This document shows, piece by piece, positions 1 through 13,147 of a DNA stretch of 39,936 nucleotides; the stretch's first letter is position 1; each line of letters begins with the position of its first letter. This DNA is from Dehalococcoidia bacterium (lineage in GTDB: Bacteria > Chloroflexota > Dehalococcoidia > UBA2979), in contig JALOAL010000020.1 of assembly GCA_023228825.1 (NCBI GenBank), positions 1 to 39,936 on the forward strand. Reading direction: 5' to 3'. The notes beneath the pieces were generated by a model. It was not told the origin of the DNA and searched no databases. It worked only from the letters and a program-made list of their open reading frames with translations. Both the position numbers and the translations under genes were made by a program.

Positions 1-3048
<3,048 letters not shown>

Positions 3049-3052
<4 letters not shown>

Positions 3053-4023
3053 GCGGATGTCTTGCTGGCCGGCACAGTCATATCCTGAAGCTGTCCCGTC
3101 CCGATCTGGTAGTTGTACGACTCGACGAGAAATGCTGAGACGGTTTTGGCGGCGTTTACGACCACCTGGGCGTGGTGAGGGGCAGGCTTGCGCTCCCGCG
3201 CGTGGCCGTCGCTCATGCTGTTTCGCAGCGGTGCCAAACCGTTGGCCACCATGACAAGGCCGCGGATGACGTCCTTGAATCGAGCGTCCAGGTCCGAGCG
3301 CTGCTCGTCCATGCGCAGTAGTTTGGTCACCTGCTTGAACTGCTTGGGGAGATTCCCTTTGTGCTCCTCCTTCGCGCCTGTGAGACGAACTTCGAGTTCC
3401 GAGAGGACGGCTTCGAGCAACGTGCGGGCCACCGTCACGGCACCGTCCAGGTCGCCCGAGGCGAGACGGGCCTCGCACTTGTCCGCCAGCTCTCGCACGT
3501 AATCATCAGACAAGACGTCCGTGGCGTGAGCCGGATCGGGTAGTGCGACGGCACCGCTCGCCCGGCGCTTCTCCCTGAAGGTAGGCTTGCCCGAGATGAG
3601 GCGAGCCTCGACCAGTTCCCAGCCGTCAACAAGCAGGTGCTGATTGAACGTGTCGACCAGCCTCCTTGCCTCCGTTGAGTCAGGACGCACTACTGGATGC
3701 ACCATCTCGCACAAAAACCGAAGGAAGGCGTCGTCGGCTCCGTCCATCAGGTTGAGACGGTCATCGGAGAAGACCCAGTAATCATCCCAGTCGTAGTTGT
3801 TCTCGCGGTGCTGCCATATGTCCGCGGACATATTGGCGAACCGGCCATCGTGGGAGGGCAGAGTGCCGACAGGATAGAAACGCGCGAGAAATTCTGACTC
3901 GGAGAGCCGACCCGACCAGGCTACCTGCCCGACGACGATCTCATCGCGGATGGCGCGACGAGTGACCTCCGAGATGGATCGCGGCTGTTCGCCAGATCGG
4001 CCGCTGATAGTCTCGGCAGGCAT
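3049..4023 (-). CDS. Abortive infection protein (AbiJ N-terminal-like plus Abi_C-like)
   Basis: This 324-residue protein lies between hsdS and hsdR on the same strand. The N-terminal half has the pattern of AbiJ N-terminal domains: WSGRLSESEFLARFY, then DIWQHRENNYDWDDYWVF, then a conserved hydrophobic stretch ending HPVVRPD. The C-terminal 150 residues (from about DYVRELADKCEARL through LRNSMSDGHA) resemble the Abi_C / HEPN-like helical domain, including a terminal R-N-x-x-x-D-x-H motif seen in HEPN ribonucleases. I chose the ATG at 4023 because it follows GGAAGAG at good spacing and overlaps the hsdS stop as TGATG; a GTG at 4047 would add 8 residues. It is probably an RNase-type effector linked to the restriction enzyme. 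The function is inferred from family and position. Confidence 0.75.
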
Positions 4024-5298
4024 CAGCAATCTCTTCCGAGGATGCACACAGGGGCTTTGACGCGGACCTCACCCGAGATGAGTCGCGGCAGCAGCGTGTC
4101 GCGAAGTTCGGCAAGCGTGCGCGATTCGTGGGTGTTCACGCACATCAGCGAGAGCCACGGTTCCACGAGGGCGTTGAACTCCTCGAGGATCGCGTCCGCG
4201 GGTAGCGCCATCGGATAGCGAGACATGTCCTCCCAACTGACGCGAGGCATCCTGGTCCCCGTCGACGCTGCATCGCAGTAGTCGATGAACGCGGTGTCAG
4301 CGAGTTGCGTCGCAGCAGCTGCGAGGTACGAGGACTGTGTCGGACGACAGACCACGATGTCGGATGAGCAAATACCATCGAGTGGGGCAACGACGACCTT
4401 CGTGAAATAGGGTCGCAGCCGCCCAAACAAGATGTCTCCCTTGCGGAATCGCACCTTGCCACTCGTTACCGATCCGACATCGCCCCAATCCGCCAAGGCA
4501 AGTGACCGACGCGGAATGTGATCCAATCCGACGTATGCGGTGCCGGGTTCGACCTCCGAGGGCTGTACGCTGTTCCGTGCGGACTGGACGATGTCCCCAA
4601 CCTCCCCCACCCGCCACCCCGCCGGGATCGGGCCCAGCGCCGAGTCCTCGAACGAGGCGGGGAAGCGGGCGGCGGTGGCGGCGTCCATGTGCGAGGGCTG
4701 GCGGCCCTCTGCCTTCGCGCGCACGGGATCGAAGTCCACGAACCACGATTTGAACAGCGCCCGCGCCATCTCATCGAGCGTGGCGTTCATCCGCTCGTTC
4801 GCCTCGATCTTGTCGTCGAGCGCACCGAGGACCTCGGCGATGGCGCGTTGTTCGGGGAGGGGAGGGAGGGCGAGTGTCAGTTCTCGCAGGTGATCCCTTG
4901 AAAGTTCAGTTTGCCCTGTCGAACCGGTCGCGAGGGACTCGATCTCACCCTGCATCGACCGCAGCGCGAAACCCAGGAAATGTGGGTGGACTTCGCTGGG
5001 GGCAGGCCGAACAATGGTTACGTGGGAGTCTACCGTGGTTGGTTCCGGAATCGTTATCACCTGGCCGACTCGACCAAGAGTGCCAACGCCCGTGGAATTG
5101 ACGAGAATGTCGAATTGGCGGAGCCAACGATCCGCCCGGATGGGGCGGCTCTCGGCGTCCGTCCGGCGGGCATCTTCATAGGAGACTCGTTGATTACGGA
5201 TGCACTTCTGGTTTAGGACCGCCACACCGCCGGATTCGACGTAGCGGGGCGCCGCCCCACGAATGATCACTTCGGTGATTTCACCGAGCCGTCGAATT

Positions 5299-5306
<8 letters not shown>
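4023..5306 (-). CDS. hsdS: Type I restriction enzyme specificity subunit S
   Basis: HsdS (427 aa) recognises the DNA target through two target recognition domains and scaffolds two HsdM and two HsdR. The first domain occupies about residues 1-155. The central conserved helix region follows (LPPLPEQRAIAEVLGALDDK, then ARALFKSWFVDFDPVRAKAE). The second domain covers about 225-385, and the distal repeat is LRDTLLPRLISGEVRV near the end. The frame is open further upstream, but ATG at 5306 is chosen because it makes the classic ATGACTAG overlap with the hsdM stop and begins the family homology. The first domain region (about 4900-5290) is lower in GC than its flanks, which is common for exchanged recognition domains. 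Confidence 0.92.
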
Positions 5307-6861
<1,555 letters not shown>

Positions 6862-6977
6862 CGTGCCGCCCCTCGCTACCCGGGGATTCTACATAGATGT
6901 GGATGGCTAGGTACCCGGCGGGCGAGTGACACCCGCTGCTAGCGATCACGCTCTATTGACCGCACTCTGAGCGCGAT

Positions 6978-8322
6978 ATGGAGTTCAGTATCGGGCCAGC
7001 CGTCATTGAGCTAGATAGCCGCGAACTTGCCGCGGCCTTCTGGCTTGCTGTCCTGGCACTGGTCATTCTCGGGTGGCGCAACACGAGGACCCCCGTGGTC
7101 TCGTTGGTAAAGGCGGCCGCGCTGCATCCGGTGCTTCTGACGCCCGTTGCAGCAATCGCTGTCTACACGGCGTTGTTGGCCTGGGCAGGTTCCGCCGTTG
7201 GACTCTGGTACTGGGGACTCGCCAAGGAAACCGCTCTTTGGTTCCTCGGATCTGCACTGGTGCTTTCCATGAACTTCACGGAACTCGAGCGGCACCCGGA
7301 CTACCTCAAGCAGCGCCTTCGACGCCTCATTGCCTGGTCGGTGCTGGTGGCATTCCTTGTGAGCCTCGAGCCGCTACCGCTCGCCTGGGAGCTCCTGCTG
7401 CAGCCAGTACTCGCGATCCTTGCGATCGTTTCGGTGGTGCCCGCGAGGGACGCGACCCAGCGCCGCGTCCAGGTAATCGTCGATGTTCTGTTGGCCCTCA
7501 TCGGCGTTGGCCTTCTCGCCTACTCCGTCAGCGAGATCGCGACCGGGTGGGAACAGGTGGATAAGGGGGATATCCTGCTCACCCTGCTGTTGCCGGTGTG
7601 GATGACGCTCGGTCTCGCTCCGCTCGTCTACTTCTTCGCGGTTTTCTTCGCGTACGACGCCGTCAGGCGACGCGTCGGATTCAGCAGTAAGAGCCGCTGG
7701 GTTGCTGTGCGAGCAGTGGTCGCTCTGCTCTCACGCGGTGTGTTCCGTCCCCACGAGATCGCCGAGTTCCGCCAATCATGGGCGCGGCAGCTGGCTCAGG
7801 CGTCCTCGTTCGGTGAAGCCCGCCTCGTCGTGACCAGACATCGTGATTCGCGTGTGCAGGAGGAACGCGAGCGTCATGCGGAGCAGGAACGCCGCCAGTT
7901 CGCCGGCGTCCAAGGAACGAACGAGTTCGGCGAACGTCTCGACCGGCGCGAGTTCGAGGCCACACATGCGGCGCTACGGTGGCTCTCCACGAGTCACATG
8001 GGTTGGTATCGCCGGGGGGACCGCTACAGGCCTGAACCCTTCGACTTCTTCGTGGAGAAGCTCGAGCGCGACGGCCTTTCGACTGGTGACGTGCAGCGCG
8101 CACTTTCGAAGAGCGGCGACAAATCGCGCCGGGGAACTCATGGGCGGCCTCGGCCACCTCTGGAAGCACGAGGGCGTCACACCGGAGCGACCACGGGAAC
8201 TGGGGGAAGAGGTGTTCGAGCGGATCGAGTTGAACCGATCCGGCATCCGGATCGTCCTGCCTCGTCCCCAATACCGACCGCTGTTCGCGGTGGTGGGGAA
8301 TGGTCGGGGAGGCGGGATTTGA
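6978..8322 (+). pseudogene. Seven-span membrane protein of unknown function, apparent frameshift near 8130
   Basis: I do not recognise the family. About residues 15-235 contain seven hydrophobic segments, for example LAAAFWLAVLALVILGW, ALWFLGSALVLSM, LLQPVLAILAIVSVV and LGLAPLVYFFAVFFAYDA. A charged cytoplasmic tail follows, rich in E, R and Q. Near base 8130 the coding signal moves to the +1 frame. From about 8140 that frame has the high G+C third positions of a gene (GHLWKHEGVTPERPRELGEE), while the original frame loses them and would run to 8390. The true frame ends in a TGA inside the tRNA-derived repeat at 8298-8345. A separate 61-residue ORF starting at ATG about 8140 is an alternative reading. 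The gene is divergent from hsdM and may belong to the same defence region. Confidence 0.55.
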
Positions 8323-8345
8323 ACCCACGACCCCCAGTCCCCCAG
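8298..8345. repeat. att site, left copy (48 bp direct repeat, displaced tRNA 3' half)
   Basis: It is identical over 48 bases to 16765-16812. It corresponds to the tRNA-Pro anticodon loop through the 3' CCA plus three bases, on the minus strand. The sequence beyond the anticodon loop does not continue as a tRNA, so this is not a functional tRNA gene. It also supplies the stop codon of the truncated membrane-protein frame. Confidence 0.93.
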
Positions 8346-8463
8346 GTACACGGACGGCGTCAGGGAGTGGAAAATACTGTCATCCCGTGATGTGACCATC
8401 CACCCCGTACCACCTACTTACACGCACTAGCGGAGATTTACTGCTCCCTGCGCGACTCCCTGC

Positions 8464-8706
8464 CTACCCCTCAGGTGGCACCAGCACAACGGCACCGTCA
8501 CATCCCAGCAGGCTCACGTGATAGACCAACGCCGCTCCGATGAGCGCTGCCGTCGAGGTCTGCCGATTGCATCCCGGACAGCGATAGCGCCACATCAGCG
8601 CGCCGGGGACCGGCTGAGCCGTCACCGTGTCGAACAGTGCGGGTCCCTCGAAGGCCTCCGCCCGGACGTGCGCGTAGCGTCCCTGCGGGTCTACCTCCTG
8701 CGGTAG
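8464..8706 (-). pseudogene. Small zinc-knuckle-like coding remnant after the tape-measure break
   Basis: A frame different from the tape-measure gene reads EVDPQGRYAHVRAEAFEGP, then MWRYRCPGCNRQTS, and ends LLGCDGAVVLVPPEG before TAG at 8464. The codon usage is gene-like and CPGC suggests half of a zinc site, with a later Cys. No start codon lies in frame before the tape-measure sequence. It is probably the 3' part of another gene joined by a deletion, or a short protein beginning at the internal ATG (MWRYRCPGC) or a nearby GTG. The function is unknown. Confidence 0.4.
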
Positions 8707-9256
8707 CGCCGGCCGGGCCCTGCATCGCCGCCGTGATCATGTCCATGGCGGTTTGAGCGTCGGGGGCGAGGCCGTTGCGCATCAACTGGCCGGCCGCGCG
8801 CGTGACGCCGTTCACGTCCTGGTCGAACGTCTCCGCCACGATGAGGGCACTCTCGGCGATGCCGTGCATCGCCTCATCAGTCATTCCTTCGAGGTCACCG
8901 ATGTTCCGCTGGATACCAGTGAACGCGGCGTTGACCTCCTCGATGCTGTCGCCCCAACCGTCAGCGAAGATGTCCCCGGCCGCCTTCCCGGCGCGCTCCG
9001 CGATCTCCTCACTCAGGCCTAGGCCGGCCGCCAGTTTGTCGTTCGCCGCGCCCATCTCCAAGCCTTGCGTGAGGCCGGAGGTGATGACAGCACCGAGCGC
9101 CACGGCGCCGATCGCGCCCGCGATGCCCTTCGCGAGGCCGCTACCGATGCCGTCGCCAACCTTCGGCGCGTCCTTCTTGGCCTCGTCTAGCCCATCGTCG
9201 TAGGGCCGGGTGTCGAGGCCGAGGACGGCGTAGAGTTCACCGACCTTGACGCTCAT
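8498..9256 (-). pseudogene. Phage tail tape-measure protein, truncated N-terminal fragment
   Basis: The first 185 residues look like the start of a tape-measure protein. The opening is MSVKVGELYAVLGLDTRPYD, a glycine/alanine hydrophobic stretch follows (GLAKGIAGAIGAVALGAVIT), and then comes the repeated-helix part (LAAGLGLSEEIAERAGKAAG and ITAAMQGPAG). Real tape-measure proteins are many hundreds to thousands of residues long and set tail length. After MQGPAG the frame turns into low-quality Arg/Gly-rich sequence while another frame becomes coding, so the rest of the gene is missing. The start overlaps the upstream chaperone stop by ATGA, the usual order in tailed phages. The fragment is unlikely to support a tail. 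Confidence 0.65.
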
Positions 9257-9576
9257 GCGGCCTCCGAGTGCCGCCTCCGACGGATCAGACGCGCGAGTCT
9301 GCCTCGGCGAGGTGATGGAGGCGGCGTGTCCGCGTAGAGGTCCATCGCGGCCACCAGCAGCGGTCCGAGGTCACTCACCTCGAGATCGTGGTCAGTGCAG
9401 ATCGCATCCAGCACGGGCGGGGCGATGAAGTCCGTGAGGAGTCGGTGCGCCTCGGCCGGCGTGACGCTTCGCCCCTCGCGTCGGATCTGGTCGCAGAGCA
9501 GGATCGCGCGGAGCGGCGGTCGGGCAGGGAGTTCGTAGGACTCCGCGTTCCACATCAAGGTCTTCGTGTCTGGCAT
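9253..9576 (-). CDS. Putative phage tail assembly chaperone
   Basis: This 107-residue protein lies immediately before the tape-measure gene and overlaps its start by ATGA. In siphophages this slot holds the tail assembly chaperone. The pattern fits weakly: an N-terminal beta-like part with YELPARPPLRAILL, then helices with TPAEAHRLLTDFIAPPVLDA and LEVSDLGPLLVAAMDLY, and an Arg-rich tail. The start at 9576 follows GGGAG at 7 bases; the frame is open 33 codons further upstream without coding character. No slippery sequence for the usual chaperone frameshift is obvious. The call rests mainly on position. Confidence 0.5.
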   Translation of the reverse strand: MPDTKTLMWNAESYELPARPPLRAILLCDQIRREGRSVTPAEAHRLLTDFIAPPVLDAICTDHDLEVSDLGPLLVAAMDLYADTPPPSPRRGRLARLIRRRRHSEAA

Positions 9577-9596
9577 CGGAAGGCTCCCGGCAGTTG

Positions 9597-9642
9597 AGGG
9601 ACCAGGACGGCCCGCCCGGGAGAGCGAACCGTCCCGTCCCTC
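9597..9642. other. Long imperfect hairpin between two element genes
   Basis: GGGACCAGGACGG at about 9599-9611 pairs with CCGTCCCGTCCC at about 9630-9641 around an 18-base loop. It lies in the 119-base gap between the 230-residue gene and the chaperone gene. There is no U tract on either side. It may be an RNA processing site or attenuator within the operon, or it may have no function. Confidence 0.3.
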
Positions 9643-9695
9643 GTGATCGATGTCGTCACCCTCACACGCACTCATGTGCGCGGCTGGTGACGTTC

Positions 9696-10388
9696 CTACG
9701 CGGCCTGCGCCTCCTCGTGCTCGGCTTGCACCCGCGCCACGCCTTGCGTGAGCGAGCGGTAGGCGAGTGCGAGCGGGATCGGCACGCCGCTCGCGGCCCG
9801 CGCGTCTCGGACAAGCGTGCTCGCGTGCGAGTCGAGGAACTGCTCAAACTCCGCGACTACATCTCGTAGGCGCCCGTGTGTGGCCGCCGTATGCTCCTCG
9901 GGGGTCAGGCTCGCTTCGAGCTTCTGGCGGTACTGCTGACCGGCCGTGGAGTCGCCGGAGCGCTCCACGATCGATCCCGCCAGTGTCCTAGCGACGAACG
10001 AGGCGTCCGTCCGCCCGTCTCGCTGGATGCGCTCCCAGAGCCCGATCGCCGCGGTCGGAGACAGATCTCGAAACTGCGGGTCAAGGATCGTCGTCCAGTG
10101 AGCCCGCGCTGCCAGCGTCTCCGCGTCGAGGTGTTCCTCTGCGGCCTTCGCGAAGCGTTCACGGTCCTCTCCAACAACCCGGCGCAAGTCATCGAGCGCC
10201 GTTTGTACTTCCTCGTCGCGCTTGGCGGCTGCCTTGGCGATACGCTCCGACTTGCCCACCTCGCTGTAGCCCACGCTCCCGCTGACTACTCGCCGATGCT
10301 GGTGGAAGTGCTCGATAGCGCCTCGCATGGCGGCAAGGGCGTCCTCGTAGCCGAAGGGGTAGAACTGCTTGATCTTCTTCGTTGCCAT
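9696..10388 (-). CDS. Unknown helical element protein
   Basis: I do not recognise this 230-residue protein. It is predicted to be mostly alpha-helical and charged, with coiled-coil-like stretches (KSERIAKAAAKRDEEVQTAL and RERFAKAAEEHLDAETLAAR) and no membrane segment or Cys cluster. Its place upstream of the tail-chaperone and tape-measure genes would suit a structural or scaffolding protein, but nothing in the residues proves that. It follows the 87-residue gene by 16 bases, so it is in the same operon. Confidence 0.7.
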   Translation of the reverse strand: MATKKIKQFYPFGYEDALAAMRGAIEHFHQHRRVVSGSVGYSEVGKSERIAKAAAKRDEEVQTALDDLRRVVGEDRERFAKAAEEHLDAETLAARAHWTTILDPQFRDLSPTAAIGLWERIQRDGRTDASFVARTLAGSIVERSGDSTAGQQYRQKLEASLTPEEHTAATHGRLRDVVAEFEQFLDSHASTLVRDARAASGVPIPLALAYRSLTQGVARVQAEHEEAQAA

Positions 10389-10404
10389 CTCGGTTCCTAC
10401 TCTC

Positions 10405-10668
10405 CTAGTTGCTGCGAGCGCGCTGCTGGCGCGCCCAATCTCTTGTGACTTCGCCGAACGCGCTGTCCGGCTTCTCCTCGTTCGCCCACGCCTCGACCAG
10501 CGAGGTGGGAACGTTCATCGGTGGATCGGGCACGACCAGGCCGGTGTCCGGGTCGGGCGGCTTTGGTCCCATCAGCAGCCGTAGCGCCACGTCGAGGCGG
10601 AACCGCTCGGTCGCCTGGCGCAGCCCGGACGCGACGCGATCGAGCCGCTTCTTGCGTTCGGTGTTCAT
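10405..10668 (-). CDS. Small element protein of unknown function
   Basis: This 87-residue protein starts at ATG 10668, which overlaps the upstream stop as TGATG with GGAGG four bases before it. The N-terminus is basic and helical (TERKKRLDRVASGLRQATER), and the middle is proline-rich (GPKPPDPDTGLVVPDPP). It has no recognisable domain. Tight coupling to the HTH protein upstream suggests they act together, perhaps as packaging or regulatory accessory proteins. Confidence 0.65.
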   Translation of the reverse strand: MNTERKKRLDRVASGLRQATERFRLDVALRLLMGPKPPDPDTGLVVPDPPMNVPTSLVEAWANEEKPDSAFGEVTRDWARQQRARSN

Positions 10669-11168
10669 CACTCCTCCTCAGTTCCGTTGACTGATTCCAC
10701 CTCCACCATTTCCCCCGTCGTTGCTAGGGATTCGTCGTCGAGCGTCACCACACGGGAGTCGCGCGGGGAGCCAACCGCCTCCGCAGCGAGCCGTTCGAGA
10801 TCGGCGATCCTCCTGTCGAGTGCATCCTCCGATGTGTGCCGGAGCAGGATTTCGAGCAACCCCATCGCGGCAGCCCGGCGCGCGTGCTCAGACCGTGCCC
10901 CGGTTGTCAGACGGCGCAGTTCACGAGCCGCGTCCGCCGCGCCCTGGGCGAGTAGGCCGATTGCCGTATCGATGACGCGATCCCGCAGTGACTGGACGCG
11001 ATCTTCGAAGCCCGGTTCCGCGCGCCGTCGCTCCGCAGTCCGCTGCGTGAGGCCAGCCCGCGCCGCAGCGTCCTTGAGGGTTAGCCCGCTCGCTACGCCG
11101 AGAGCGAGGGCGTCGGTTCCTCGCTGAGGGCCGCCACGCTCCGCCGTATTCCGCCTCGCGGGGCTCAT
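10668..11168 (-). CDS. HTH protein, possible small terminase-like subunit
   Basis: The 166-residue product opens with a helix-turn-helix region, GLTLKDAAARAGLTQRTAER, followed by a long helical region (IGLLAQGAADAARELRRLTT) and an acidic C-terminus ending TEEE. This layout of N-terminal HTH plus central helices is shared by small terminase subunits and by transposon/phage HTH proteins. No large terminase follows, so a packaging role would depend on a helper phage. ATG 11168 is chosen because it overlaps the upstream stop by ATGA; an open frame continues 25 codons further without coding character. Confidence 0.6.
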   Translation of the reverse strand: MSPARRNTAERGGPQRGTDALALGVASGLTLKDAAARAGLTQRTAERRRAEPGFEDRVQSLRDRVIDTAIGLLAQGAADAARELRRLTTGARSEHARRAAAMGLLEILLRHTSEDALDRRIADLERLAAEAVGSPRDSRVVTLDDESLATTGEMVEVESVNGTEEE

Positions 11169-11497
11169 GCTGCCTCCGACATCGGGATCACCTTCGCCGG
11201 CCGGCCACCGGGCTTGTAGGTCTCCAGCAGGGCTCCGACGCACACGCCTCGGGCCTCCGCCTCGCGACGGAACGCGGGAGCGCAGTCCGCGCAGAACCGC
11301 TGCGTCCGGCGCCCGATGGTGTTCGCGAACCTGATCCCGTCGTCTACGTGATCAGCCCGCGCCCATCGCGCGAAATCCTCCCCCGTCACGCCGCACGAGT
11401 AGGGGAACCCGAGGCCTCCCCACACGGGATCGGCGGCACCGATGCGGGTCGCGAGCATTCGGCGAAGTTCCCGGCTGATGGCGTTCACGTCGCCCAC
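11165..11497 (-). CDS. Small Cys-containing element protein
   Basis: This 110-residue protein starts with GTG. It contains FCADCAPAFRREAEARGVC, a Cys-x2-Cys pair followed by another Cys, and an earlier YSCGVTGEDFARWARADH. The spacing suggests a small zinc-binding fold, seen often in short phage proteins of unknown role. It overlaps the preceding gene by 13 bases and the next by 4, so it sits firmly within the operon. No specific function can be assigned. Confidence 0.65.
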   Translation of the reverse strand: MGDVNAISRELRRMLATRIGAADPVWGGLGFPYSCGVTGEDFARWARADHVDDGIRFANTIGRRTQRFCADCAPAFRREAEARGVCVGALLETYKPGGRPAKVIPMSEAA

Positions 11498-11664
11498 CAG
11501 GGCGCGCTAGCGACCGCACGCGCGGGCGGACGCACCGGAGCAAGCGCGGGTGTCCGGTATCCGCACTCCGCGCAGAGACGCACGAGTTGGCCGTTCCGAT
11601 CGCTCCCCAAAGCGAGCGCACCTCCGCCGCACTGAGGGCAGCGCAGTGCCGTTGCCTGGCTCAT
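11485..11664 (-). CDS. Small zinc-ribbon protein
   Basis: This 59-residue protein carries two Cys-x2-Cys knuckles, RCPQCGGG and RLCAECGYR, 19 residues apart, which is a complete zinc-ribbon arrangement. The C-terminal third is proline/alanine-rich. The start ATG at 11664 overlaps the upstream stop by ATGA. Such proteins in phage operons often bind nucleic acid or partner proteins; the actual partner is unknown. Confidence 0.65.
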   Translation of the reverse strand: MSQATALRCPQCGGGALALGSDRNGQLVRLCAECGYRTPALAPVRPPARAVASAPWWAT

Positions 11665-12029
11665 TTGGCCTCCGCCTCTCCGAACAGCGATTCGATCTCG
11701 TCTCGGAAGCCGGCCACGTATCCGCGTAGCCGTTCCTCGCTCCACCCCTCGGGCCCAACGAACGTCGTCGTGTCCTCTAGGTGGACGCCCACCGGCCGGC
11801 CGCGTTCCGTCGCGAACTGGAGCAGCACCGTCGCCGCCTGCTCGGCGCTGCCATGCAGGAAGACGAGCGCCGACCATGCACTTGGGCCGAGCACGAGCAG
11901 TTGTTCAGGCCGGCTCATGCGAGCGCCGCCGTGTCGCCCAGCAGGTCGGGGAACTGTTCCCCTCCTAGAGAGGACGAGCGCCGACCATGCACTTGGGCCG
12001 AGCACGAGCAGTTGTTCAGGCCGGCTCAT
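11661..12029 (-). CDS. Small element protein with a duplicated N-terminus
   Basis: The basic protein is 85 residues from ATG 11918: MSRPEQLLVLGPSAWSALV, then LHGSAEQAATVLLQFATERG and an acidic tail. A 111-base tandem duplication places a second start at 12029, which overlaps the stop of the ATPase gene. Because 111 is divisible by three, translation from 12029 gives 122 residues with a 37-residue repeat of the N-terminus. Either start could be used, each with the same upstream sequence. The family is not recognised. Confidence 0.6.
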   Translation of the reverse strand: MSRPEQLLVLGPSAWSALVLSRRGTVPRPAGRHGGARMSRPEQLLVLGPSAWSALVFLHGSAEQAATVLLQFATERGRPVGVHLEDTTTFVGPEGWSEERLRGYVAGFRDEIESLFGEAEAK

Positions 12030-12083
12030 GCGAACTCCGCCGTGTCGCCCAGCAGGTCGGGGAACTGTTCCCCTCCTAGAGAG
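11862..12083. repeat. 111 bp tandem duplication (two copies)
   Basis: Copies 11862-11972 and 11973-12083 differ at only two bases (CGAGCGCC against CGAACTCC). The unit spans the end of the RepA-like ATPase gene and the start of the next gene, including their overlapping stop and start codons. The near identity indicates a recent event. Confidence 0.95.
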
Positions 12084-13147
12084 GGGGAACGTTCCCCTGT
12101 GACCGAGACCGGTGTTACCCGCTGTTTCCCGGCTGTTACCCACTCCTGATCGGCGGCCTGTTCCCGGAGGGTGTTACCCATACTCCCCGTCGAGGTGTTA
12201 CCCGAGGTGTTACCCGGCTCCTCGTCACGCTCCCGGCGATACCGGAGCGCCGCCGCGAGAACGTCGTTTCGCGCACCTTCCCCATGCTCGCGCAGGAGGT
12301 CGCGGGCGCTACGGACGCTGATGCCTCGGTCTGCCAAGAGGGCATCAAGTCGGCTCGCGAGCGCGATCGCGCCAGCCGGCCAAGACTCGGCCGCGCGCTC
12401 GTGGCGCAGCGGTTCCTCAGCCCGTACAAGGTCGAGGAACTCAGGAACCCACGATTGCCGTCGGTGGGTAGCGCGGAGCCGGATGCCGCCTTCGCGGAGT
12501 GAGAGTTCCCAGACGAGATCTACGTCATCGTTCTTCGCAGACGTGCCGCGCTGTCCCCGCTCCGGGTCCTTTCCGCTGTGGTCGAGCCGCCACACGGTGC
12601 GCCCGTCCGCCTTCAGGAGTTGCCCCGTGTGGCGGTAGAGGGCGCGCAGCGTGTCGCTCTCGTTCTCGGCCCCGGCGAGCACGCGGCTGGTCGTGTCGAT
12701 GATGACGAGCGCGGCATCGTGGAACGCGGCGATCTCCCGGAGCGCGGCCCCGCCGTCCGCGGTGTCCAGCGGCGGGAGAGAGGGGAGGAGGTAGTAGTGC
12801 AGGTGCGAGAGGTCCGTCTCGGGGCCATATCCCATGTCCTCCAGGCGTTCGAACAGGTCCGTCTCGGTCATCTCTAGATCGAGGTAGACGACGCTCCTAG
12901 GGGCGCCGGACGGATGGTCGAGGACGCGCCGGCCGGTCGCGATCCTCGCCGCCACGTCGAGGCTCAGCAGCGACTTCCCCGCCTTCGCCCGGGAGTACGT
13001 CGAGATCGAGCGTCCGAGGGGGAGCAGCGGTTCGACCAACCACTCGGCGACGTGATGATCCTTCGACCAGAACGCCGGCCAGTCGATGCGGGACTCGTAG
13101 TGAGGCGGCAGGGTAGGGGGAGCGTCGGGAACGCGCGGAACCGTCAT
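12026..13147 (-). CDS. RepA-like AAA ATPase / replicative helicase (AAA_25 type)
   Basis: This 373-residue RecA-fold ATPase resembles the hexameric RepA helicases of plasmids and phages. Walker A is SRAKAGKSLLSLD near residue 58, the Walker B strand is ALVIIDTTSR, and the family motif RLDHSGKDPERGQRGTSAK is present with a following DVDLVWEL. The C-terminal 70 residues are low complexity (repeated GNTS and GERSP/GEQFP) and include the 111-base duplication. The start overlaps the prim-pol stop by ATGA. Together with the prim-pol it likely forms the element's own replication module. Confidence 0.85.
   Translation of the reverse strand: MTVPRVPDAPPTLPPHYESRIDWPAFWSKDHHVAEWLVEPLLPLGRSISTYSRAKAGKSLLSLDVAARIATGRRVLDHPSGAPRSVVYLDLEMTETDLFERLEDMGYGPETDLSHLHYYLLPSLPPLDTADGGAALREIAAFHDAALVIIDTTSRVLAGAENESDTLRALYRHTGQLLKADGRTVWRLDHSGKDPERGQRGTSAKNDDVDLVWELSLREGGIRLRATHRRQSWVPEFLDLVRAEEPLRHERAAESWPAGAIALASRLDALLADRGISVRSARDLLREHGEGARNDVLAAALRYRRERDEEPGNTSGNTSTGSMGNTLREQAADQEWVTAGKQRVTPVSVTGERSPSLGGEQFPDLLGDTAEFA

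Noticed and set aside
8301..8345. A second tRNA-Pro gene at the left end of the element
   Set aside because: Only the 3' half from the anticodon loop is present; the 5' half is missing, so it is an att duplicate.
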